A stretch of DNA of 6,419 bases from Paracoccaceae bacterium. GTDB taxonomy: Bacteria; Pseudomonadota; Alphaproteobacteria; Rhodobacterales; Rhodobacteraceae. The DNA lies in the NCBI GenBank assembly GCA_007131945.1, contig SLPP01000033.1:1-6419 (forward strand), read 5' to 3'. Positions 1-5,252 of this stretch are shown piece by piece. A program made the translations under genes and the position numbers. The notes under the pieces are model-generated. The model did no database searches. It was not told the DNA's origin and saw only the letters and a program-made list of their open reading frames with translations. Position 1 is the stretch's first letter. Each line of letters starts with the position of its first letter.

Positions 1-30
1 GATCGCGATGGTGTTCGTGGTTCTCGGCAT
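1..30 (-). CDS. Start of an unidentified gene behind a copper-type MerR-family promoter (partial)
   Basis: An ATG at 30-28 on the minus strand opens a frame that runs off the window and reads MPRTTNTIAI. Upstream is a purine-rich stretch with a GGAGG core about 9 nt before the ATG and an AGGAG closer in, so initiation here is well supported. About 50 nt further upstream lies a MerR-family operator-promoter of the copper type pointing at this gene. Ten residues are too few to identify the product. The arginine followed by a mildly hydrophobic stretch would fit the start of a signal peptide, but also many cytosolic proteins. By context (inference) a copper-homeostasis gene is most likely, for example an exporter, chaperone, oxidase or the regulator itself. 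It is in the same orientation as phoB, so read-through from the pho operon is possible. Confidence 0.6.
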   Translation of the reverse strand, partial: MPRTTNTIAI

Positions 31-88
31 GTCTCCTGCCCTCCCTGCTGATACGGGCGCCCACAACGCTGTGCGGCGCGCCGGGAGG

Positions 89-119
89 GATATGGGGCTT
101 CCAGCAACTGGAAGGTCAA
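89..119 (-). promoter_or_regulatory. CueR/HmrR-like (MerR-family, copper-type) operator-promoter
   Basis: On the minus strand a -35 hexamer TTGACC (119-114) and a -10-like CATATC (94-89) are separated by 19 bp. That over-long spacer is the hallmark of promoters that MerR-family activators untwist. The spacer carries a dyad, ACCTTCC-N7-GGAAG; its core CTTCCAG-TTG-CTGGAAG (114-98) is a perfect 7-bp inverted repeat around 3 nt. This matches the known copper-responsive CueR site (ACCTTCC-N7-GGAAGGT, as in Escherichia coli copA) except for the last two bases of the second half-site, which are CC instead of GT. Transcription would start near 82 and run into the gene starting at 30. The match to the copper subfamily is from memory of the consensus; other MerR-family sensors of the same group (silver, gold) have similar sites. 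Confidence 0.75.
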
Positions 120-135
120 GGGCCCTTCGACGCCG

Positions 136-837
136 TCAGCCCATCGCGTAGCCGGCACCGCGGACGGTGCGGATCGGGTCGGGGTCGCCATGGGTGCAGA
201 GCGCCTTGCGCAGCCGGCCGATATGGACGTCGACCGTGCGCGTGTCGATGTAGATGTCGCGCCCCCAGACCCGGTCGAGCAGCGCCTCGCGCGTCCAGAC
301 CTTGCCCTGGCGCTCCATCAGCGCCGCCAGCAGGCGGAACTCGGTCGGGCCCAGGTGCAGGGACTTGCCGGCGCGGGTGACGCGGTAGCTCTCGGTGTCG
401 AGGCGGATGTCGCCGGCCTCGAGCACCGCTCCGGTCGCCGCCGGACGGACGCGGCGCAGGTTGGCCTTTACCCGCGCGATCAGTTCGGCGACCGAATAGG
501 GCTTGACGATGTAGTCGTCGGCACCGGTTTCCAGCCCGCGGACGCGGTCGGCCTCCTCGGACCGGGCCGAGACCATGATCACCGCCGATTGCCGCCCGCC
601 GGCGCTGGCCTTGATCTGCCGGCAGGCCTCCAGCCCCGAGAGCCGCGGCAGCATCCAGTCGAGCAGGATCACGTCGGGCGCGTCCTCGGCGATGGCCAGC
701 ATCGCCTCCTCGCCGTCACCCGCCGTGGCGACGCGGAACCCCGCCGCCTTCAGGTTGTAGCTCAGAAGCGCCCGCTGCGCCGGTTCGTCGTCGACCACCA
801 GCACCAGAGGTTTCGCGGTTCCCTGCATCTGCATCAT
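136..837 (-). CDS. phoB: Phosphate regulon response regulator PhoB
   Basis: OmpR/PhoB-class transcription factor (233 aa) that, when phosphorylated by PhoR under phosphate limitation, binds PHO boxes and activates the regulon. The receiver domain covers about residues 10-128. It has the acidic pair D16-D17, phosphoacceptor D60 in VILLDWMLP, the switch serine S90 in VSAR, and K112 in the VKPYS motif. The winged-helix DNA-binding domain covers about 137-232, with GPTEFRLL, the recognition helix around DTRTVDVHIGRLR, and the closing wing TVRGAGYA. Length is normal for the family. The start codon overlaps the phoU stop (ATGA, 4 nt), so translation is probably coupled. Methionines follow at residues 2 and 4. 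The upstream GGAG is only 2 nt from the first ATG and 5 nt from the second, so the second could be the real start. PhoB rather than another OmpR-class regulator is supported by sequence and by its phoU/phoR/pst neighbours. No hairpin with a T-run follows the stop codon. Confidence 0.96.
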   Translation of the reverse strand: MMQMQGTAKPLVLVVDDEPAQRALLSYNLKAAGFRVATAGDGEEAMLAIAEDAPDVILLDWMLPRLSGLEACRQIKASAGGRQSAVIMVSARSEEADRVRGLETGADDYIVKPYSVAELIARVKANLRRVRPAATGAVLEAGDIRLDTESYRVTRAGKSLHLGPTEFRLLAALMERQGKVWTREALLDRVWGRDIYIDTRTVDVHIGRLRKALCTHGDPDPIRTVRGAGYAMG

Positions 838-1556
838 GTCTCCGGCGAGGCGATGGTCGCGGTCGAATGGCCCTTCACCCGCGGCTCGGCGGGGGCGCCC
901 TCGGTCACGAAGATGACATGCTCGGCGCCATGGGTGACCAGATCGCCCATCCGCTCGATGTTCTTGGCGATGAAGATGTAGTGCAGGCAGGGCGTGATGT
1001 TGCGCGGGTCTTCCATCATGTGGGTGATGAATTCGCGAAAGAGCGCGTTGGTCATGTCGTCGACCTCGACATCGCGGGTGACGACATCGCGCGCCATGTC
1101 GGGATCGAGCCGGGCGAAGGCGTCGAGCATGTCCTTCAGCATCTGCCCGACCAGCCGCGCCTGCCGGCGCAGTGCCCCGGCCGCGCCCTCGATCACCGGG
1201 CTGGCGATCAGCACCGGCACGCGCTTGGCCATGTTCTTGGCGTAGTCGCCCAGCCGCTCCAGGTCGCCCGCCATCTTCATCACCGCCACCGCCGAGCGCA
1301 GGTCGTCCGCCTGCGGCTGGCGCAGCGCCAGAAGCCGCACCACCTGGGCGTTGATCTCGTCCTCGGCGGCGTCGATCACCTTGTCGCCGCGCACGACCTC
1401 GCCGGCGAGTTCCTCGTCGCGGGTCTCCAGCGCGCGGGCGGCGCGCAGGATCGCGTCCTCGACATGCCCGCCCATCGCCAGCACGTTCAGCCGGATGGCC
1501 TCGAGGTCGCGGTCGAAGGCGGTGTTGGTATGCGGCTTGGAGATGTGCTCGGTCAT
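834..1556 (-). CDS. phoU: Phosphate signalling protein PhoU
   Basis: Cytoplasmic all-helical protein (240 aa) that links the Pst transporter to PhoR and keeps the Pho response off when phosphate is plentiful. Two PhoU repeats are visible, about residues 18-112 and 125-215. Each ends in the family's metal-binding E/DxxxD motif: DLERLGD (98-104) and NIERMGD (199-205). The GDKVIDAAEDEI segment (57-68) is the matching acidic stretch of the first repeat. Length is normal for the family; the tail after about residue 220 is short, proline- and alanine-rich and probably disordered. The ATG at 1556 has a Shine-Dalgarno, AAGGGG, 8 nt upstream, and no longer start is needed to cover the domain. It follows phoR after 60 nt that hold a candidate PHO box, and overlaps phoB by 4 nt, so phoU and phoB are probably co-expressed from the operon promoter and a nearer one. 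Confidence 0.95.
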   Translation of the reverse strand: MTEHISKPHTNTAFDRDLEAIRLNVLAMGGHVEDAILRAARALETRDEELAGEVVRGDKVIDAAEDEINAQVVRLLALRQPQADDLRSAVAVMKMAGDLERLGDYAKNMAKRVPVLIASPVIEGAAGALRRQARLVGQMLKDMLDAFARLDPDMARDVVTRDVEVDDMTNALFREFITHMMEDPRNITPCLHYIFIAKNIERMGDLVTHGAEHVIFVTEGAPAEPRVKGHSTATIASPET

Positions 1557-1564
1557 GTGCTCGG

Positions 1565-1570
1565 CCCCTT
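1565..1570 (-). promoter_or_regulatory. Ribosome binding site of phoU
   Basis: AAGGGG read on the minus strand, 8 nt before the phoU ATG at 1556. It is one of the clearest Shine-Dalgarno sequences inside the operon and fixes the phoU start. It lies just downstream of the predicted start of transcription from the PHO-box promoter, giving a short leader. Confidence 0.7.
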
Positions 1571-1578
1571 TTCGCCCA

Positions 1579-1612
1579 GCAATAGCGCGGCGATATGACG
1601 GTTCGGTGACAA
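1579..1612 (-). promoter_or_regulatory. Candidate PHO box and -10 element upstream of phoU-phoB
   Basis: In the 60-nt gap between phoR and phoU, the minus strand has two direct 7-mers, TTGTCAC (1612-1606) and CCGTCAT (1601-1595), separated by the 4-nt spacer CGAA. The known PhoB site is CTGTCAT-N4-CTGTCAT; the repeats match it at 5 and 6 of 7 positions with the exact 11-bp period. Ten nucleotides after the second repeat is TATTGC (1584-1579), a weak -10 hexamer at the distance usual for PhoB-activated promoters, which lack a normal -35. Transcription would start near 1572. This suggests phoU-phoB is activated by PhoB itself in addition to read-through from the pst genes. The match was made by eye; a chance match cannot be excluded, though position and spacing are as expected. 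Confidence 0.65.
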
Positions 1613-1616
1613 CGGT

Positions 1617-2648
1617 TCAGCCCGCGGGCAGAAGCGTGGTGAAGGTGGCCCCCGCGCCGGGCGAGCTGCGGATGCAGAGCCGGCCGCGGTGACGGCTGAT
1701 GATATGCTTGACGATGGCGAGGCCCAAGCCCGTCCCGCCCTGGTCGCGCGAACGTGCGCGGTCGACGCGGTAGAAGCGCTCGGTCAGGCGCGGGATGTGG
1801 ATCGGGTCGACCCCCTCGCCATGATCGGTGACCGAGACGCGAAGCACCTCGCCCTCGAACCCGGTCATCGCCGGGATCCTGCGCGCCACGATCTCGATCC
1901 GGCCGCCATGCGCGCCGTATTTCACCGCGTTCTCGATCAGGTTGTGATAGACCTGCACCAGCTGGTCGTAGTCGCCCGGCACCTCGGGCAGGTCGTCGGG
2001 CAATTCCAGCGCCACCTCGAGCCCGGCGGCCTCGATCTGCGGGCGCAAGGCGGCGAGCGTGGCGCGCAGCACCATGTCGATCGCGACCGGCGTGCGCGGG
2101 CGGATCTTCTCGACCCCCTCGACGCGCGAGAGCGACAGCAGATCGGCGACGAGCCCGGTCATCCGCTCGGCCTCGCGCGCCATGATCGCCAGGAACTCGG
2201 CCCGTGCCTCGGCGTCATTCGCCGCCGGCCCCTGCAGCGTCTCGATGAAGCCCGCCAGCACGGTCAGCGGCGAGCGCAGCTCGTGGCTGACATTGGCGAC
2301 GAATTCGCGCCGCTGCGCCTCGGCCGCCTCGCGGTCCGAGACGTCGCGGAAGCTGACCACCAGCGCATCAATGCCCATCGGCCGCGCGGTCACCTGCCAG
2401 ACGGTCTCGGCGCTGGCCGAGGAGGTGACGAACTGCGCCGTCTCGTGCGGGCTGCCGGCAAGCGCGCGGTCCAGCATCGCCACCACGTCCGGCTGGCGCA
2501 GATGCGCGCGCAGATGCGAATCGCGGATCTGCCGGCCGAAAAGCTCGACCGCCGCCTGGTTCGCCGCCCGCACCTCGCCCGTGCGCGCCACCAGCAGCAC
2601 CGGCTCGGGCAGGGCGGCGATCAGGGCGTCAGGCAGCTGACCTTCCAT
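1617..2648 (-). CDS. phoR: Phosphate regulon sensor histidine kinase PhoR, form without membrane segments
   Basis: Histidine kinase (343 aa) that phosphorylates PhoB when phosphate is scarce and dephosphorylates it otherwise. A PAS-like domain spans about residues 8-105 (PEPVLLVARTGEVRAANQAA at its start). HisKA follows with phosphoacceptor H122 in FVANVSHELRSPLT, then the catalytic ATPase domain: N box NLIENAVKY (237-245), G1 DHGEGV (275-280), F box RFYRVD (291-296), G2 GGTGLGLAI (304-312). The FVANVSHELRSPLTVLAGFIETL stretch is typical of PhoR. Unlike Escherichia coli PhoR there is no N-terminal membrane region. The start cannot lie further upstream, because the pstB stop TGA is in the same frame only two codons before this ATG. 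The kinase is therefore probably cytosolic, or held at the membrane through PhoU and the Pst complex (inference). The ribosome binding site is imperfect: GAGGG 3 nt, or GGGAGG 15 nt, before the ATG, so coupling to pstB translation is likely. It sits between pstB and phoU. Confidence 0.92.
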   Translation of the reverse strand: MEGQLPDALIAALPEPVLLVARTGEVRAANQAAVELFGRQIRDSHLRAHLRQPDVVAMLDRALAGSPHETAQFVTSSASAETVWQVTARPMGIDALVVSFRDVSDREAAEAQRREFVANVSHELRSPLTVLAGFIETLQGPAANDAEARAEFLAIMAREAERMTGLVADLLSLSRVEGVEKIRPRTPVAIDMVLRATLAALRPQIEAAGLEVALELPDDLPEVPGDYDQLVQVYHNLIENAVKYGAHGGRIEIVARRIPAMTGFEGEVLRVSVTDHGEGVDPIHIPRLTERFYRVDRARSRDQGGTGLGLAIVKHIISRHRGRLCIRSSPGAGATFTTLLPAG

Positions 2649-2654
2649 CGTCCC

Positions 2655-3464
2655 TCATCCGAACCTCCCGGTCACGTAGTCATTGGTGCGGGATTTCCTG
2701 GGCCGGGTGAAGATGGTTTCGGTGTCGCCGTATTCGATGATGCGGCCGAGATACATGAAGGCGGTATTGTCCGAGACGCGCGCCGCCTGGCTCATCGAAT
2801 GGGTGACGATGACGATCGTGTACTGCCCCTTGAGGTCGTTGATCAGCGCCTCGATCTTGGCCGTGGCGATCGGGTCGAGGGCCGAGCAGGGCTCGTCCAT
2901 GAGCAGGACCTCGGGATCCGAGGCGACGGCGCGGGCGATGCAGAGCCGCTGCTGCTGCCCGCCCGAAAGCCCCAGCGCGCTCTCGTTCAGCCGGTCCTTC
3001 GCCTCCTCCCACAGCGCCGCCGAGCGCAGCGCGCGTTCCACCGTCTCGTCGAGGATCGACTTGCGGGTGACGCCGTCGACGCGCAACGGGTACGAGATGT
3101 TGTCGTAGATCGACATGGCGAAGGGGTTGGGCTTCTGGAAGACCATGCCCATGCGCTTGCGCAGCGCGATCACGTCGACGCCGGGGCCGTAGATGTCGAA
3201 CCCGTCGACCAGGATCCTGCCGTCGATGCGCAACTCGTCGACGAGGTCGTTCATCCGGTTGAGGCAGCGCAGGAGCGTGGACTTGCCGCAACCCGAGGGG
3301 CCGATCAGCGCCGTCACCATCCCCTTCTGGATCTCGAGGTTGTTGTCGAAAAGCGCCTGCTTCGCGCCGTACCAGAGGTTGAAGTCCTTGATTTCCAGCG
3401 CCGGCCCCTCGGGGCTGAGGGTGACGTGGTAGTCGGTTGGCTCGAAGTCGAGGGTCGTGGTCAT
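2655..3464 (-). CDS. pstB: Phosphate ABC transporter ATP-binding protein PstB
   Basis: ATPase (269 aa) that powers high-affinity phosphate import through PstC and PstA at the cytoplasmic face of the membrane. All ABC motifs are intact: Walker [10 protein letters not shown] (55-63), Q-loop glutamine Q110 in MVFQKPNPF, signature LSGGQQQR (166-173), Walker B VLLMDEP (186-192) with catalytic E191, D-loop SALD, and switch H222 in VTHSM. The [18 protein letters not shown] and C-terminal YVTGRFG segments are characteristic of PstB rather than of other ABC ATPases. Length fits the family. The start at 3464 is 12 nt after the pstA stop; only a weak GGGA precedes it, so coupling to pstA is likely. The gene ends 6 nt before phoR and in the same frame as it. 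Confidence 0.97.
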   Translation of the reverse strand: MTTTLDFEPTDYHVTLSPEGPALEIKDFNLWYGAKQALFDNNLEIQKGMVTALIGPSGCGKSTLLRCLNRMNDLVDELRIDGRILVDGFDIYGPGVDVIALRKRMGMVFQKPNPFAMSIYDNISYPLRVDGVTRKSILDETVERALRSAALWEEAKDRLNESALGLSGGQQQRLCIARAVASDPEVLLMDEPCSALDPIATAKIEALINDLKGQYTIVIVTHSMSQAARVSDNTAFMYLGRIIEYGDTETIFTRPRKSRTNDYVTGRFG

Positions 3465-3476
3465 GGGGATCCCGTG

Positions 3477-5237
3477 TCAGAACTGGCCGGTGGCGTAGCG
3501 GCGCTTGAGCCGGTTGCGGATGATGATGGCGGTGGCGTTCATCGCCACGATCAGCGCCAGCAGCAGCAGCGTGGTGACGAAGACCATGGGCTTGCCGGCC
3601 TCGGAATTGCGCGACTGGAAGCCCACGTCGAAGATGTGGAAGCCCAGATGCATGAAGCTGCGGTCGAGATGGATGAAGGGGAAGAAGCCGTCGATCGGCA
3701 GGGCAGGGGCCAGCTTTACGACCCCGACCAGCATCAAGGGCGCCACCTCGCCCGCGCCGCGCGCCATCGCCAGGATCATCCCGGTCATGATCCCCGGCAG
3801 CGCCTTGGGCAGGACGACATAGCGGATCGTCTGCCATTTCGACGCCCCGCAGGCGAGCGATCCCTCGCGCATCGAGCGCGGCACGGCGGAGAGCGCTTCT
3901 TCCGAGGCGACGATGACGACGGGTACCGTGAGCAGCGCCAGCGTCAGCGAGGCCCAGAGGATGCCGCCCTTGCCGAAGGTCGGGTTCGGCAAGGCCTCGG
4001 GGTAGAAGAGCTGGTCGATCGTGCCGCCCATCGTGTAGGCGAAGAACCCCAGCCCGAAGACGCCGTAGACGATCGAGGGCACGCCGGCGAGGTTGTTGAC
4101 CGAGATGCGCACGATCGAGGTCAGCCGCCCCTGCTTGGCGTATTCGCGCAGGTAGAGCGCGGTGATGACGCCGAAGGGCGCGACGAAGACGACCATCAGG
4201 AGCGTCATCGCCACGGTGCCGAAGATCGCCGGCAGCACGCCGCCCTGGGTGTTCGCCTCGCGCGGCTCGGCCGAGACGAATTCCCACCAGCGCGAGAAAT
4301 AGATGCCGATCTTCTGCGGAAGCGAGAGCTCGTTGGCGGCGAAGTAGCGCACGATCTGGCTCATCTCGGCATCGACCGTGCGGCCGCCGACCTCCTCGAG
4401 CAGGACGCGGTAGCGCCGGTCCCGCTCGCGGATCTCGTTCACCCGGGCCTGGTAGACCTGGAACTCGGCCTGCAACTCGGCGATGCGCGCCTGGCTCGCG
4501 GCGACGGTCGGCGCCGCCGCCTCCTCGCCCTGGCGCAGGACGGCGCGCCGCTGGGCCAGTCGCTCGCGTTCGATCAGGTGGTTGATCCGGCCGATGTCGC
4601 GCCGCTCCAGCCGGCGGATCTCGTTGAACCGGTCGCGCGCGGCGGCCTGTTCGCGCGCCATGACCGCCGCGTCGTAGGGCCGGGCCTCGCCGTCGATGGT
4701 CATCCCGGCGATGCGGCCGATGAAGACACCCCAGGTCTGGCGCTCGAAATAGTAGAAGTCGGCGGGCTCGCTGACGGCGGCGACCTCGAAGTCCGAAACC
4801 CACCTGAAATCATCGCCATAGAGATCGAAATTGGCGGTCTGGTAGAGCGTGCGCTCGGCGAAGCCGAGATTGTCCTCGATCTCGGCGCGCTGGCCGTCGT
4901 CGAGGCGCGCCAGCACGTCCTCGCCGACACGGTAGGCGCCGGCGCGGCGGGCGACGCCGGCGAGCACGTCGCCGTCGCGCAGCTCGACCCGCTCGATCGG
5001 TTTCGGCCAGAAGGTGGTGACGCCGTTCCAGGCGACGACGGCGAGGAAGCCCGCGATCAGGATGATGCCGAGCGCCAGCGCCCCGCCGAGCGCCCAAAGC
5101 CCCGGCTCGCCCACCGCCGAGATGTCGGCGGTGAAGCGGCGCACCCGCCGCCCGCCCGCGACGCTCTCGCGCGCGGCAACCCCGGCGAGGCCGGCGGCAC
5201 CCGAGGCGGGGAGATCGTGATCGGTCGACGTGGTCAT
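3477..5237 (-). CDS. pstA: Phosphate ABC transporter permease PstA, long form with extra periplasmic coiled-coil domain
   Basis: Inner-membrane permease (586 aa) that pairs with PstC to form the phosphate channel. The C-terminal half (about 335-573) is the usual ABC permease domain with membrane segments near 336-362, 385-402, 428-446, 480-508 and 553-573. The PstB-contacting EAA loop covers about 446-479 (EEALSAVPRSMREGSLACGASKWQ). The N-terminal half is extra compared with the roughly 300-aa Escherichia coli protein. It has a basic cytoplasmic tail, one membrane segment near 47-70, then about 265 residues predicted to lie outside the membrane, including a charged heptad-like coiled coil at about 190-283. 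This N-terminal region corresponds to the DUF3333-type extension known in proteobacterial PstA. A further soluble insertion (about 515-550, DGFFPFIHLDRSFMHLGF) precedes the last helix. It starts 15 nt after pstC, with GGGGA 5 nt before the ATG. Confidence 0.95.
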   Translation of the reverse strand: MTTSTDHDLPASGAAGLAGVAARESVAGGRRVRRFTADISAVGEPGLWALGGALALGIILIAGFLAVVAWNGVTTFWPKPIERVELRDGDVLAGVARRAGAYRVGEDVLARLDDGQRAEIEDNLGFAERTLYQTANFDLYGDDFRWVSDFEVAAVSEPADFYYFERQTWGVFIGRIAGMTIDGEARPYDAAVMAREQAAARDRFNEIRRLERRDIGRINHLIERERLAQRRAVLRQGEEAAAPTVAASQARIAELQAEFQVYQARVNEIRERDRRYRVLLEEVGGRTVDAEMSQIVRYFAANELSLPQKIGIYFSRWWEFVSAEPREANTQGGVLPAIFGTVAMTLLMVVFVAPFGVITALYLREYAKQGRLTSIVRISVNNLAGVPSIVYGVFGLGFFAYTMGGTIDQLFYPEALPNPTFGKGGILWASLTLALLTVPVVIVASEEALSAVPRSMREGSLACGASKWQTIRYVVLPKALPGIMTGMILAMARGAGEVAPLMLVGVVKLAPALPIDGFFPFIHLDRSFMHLGFHIFDVGFQSRNSEAGKPMVFVTTLLLLALIVAMNATAIIIRNRLKRRYATGQF

Positions 5238-5252
5238 GGCGTTCCCCGGGTG

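Noticed and set aside
56..82. GC-rich possible hairpin in the leader of the gene starting at 30
   Set aside because: Only 5 plus 4 base pairs with an uneven internal loop and no T-run; such structures are common by chance in this composition, so it is not annotated as terminator or riboswitch.
98..114. Perfect 7-bp inverted repeat read as a rho-independent terminator of phoB
   Set aside because: The stem is short and not GC-rich, and no T-run follows on the minus strand. The sequence and its placement between -35 and -10 fit a MerR-family operator much better.
118..127. 10-bp palindrome AAGGGCCCTT overlapping the -35 region
   Set aside because: Short palindromes without a spacer are expected by chance; it is not positioned like a known operator and was not counted as a separate site.
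190..1598. Long plus-strand open frames opposite phoB and phoU
   Set aside because: They are antisense shadows of genes with intact catalytic motifs, have low-complexity composition (Arg, His, Asp, Ala), and show no plausible ribosome binding sites or promoter.
2680..4803. A 707-codon open frame on the minus strand across pstB and pstA
   Set aside because: It is a shifted frame of two genes with complete family motifs. Its translation is extremely rich in Arg, Ala, Gly and Pro with no domain-like pattern, as expected for a shadow frame in high-GC DNA.
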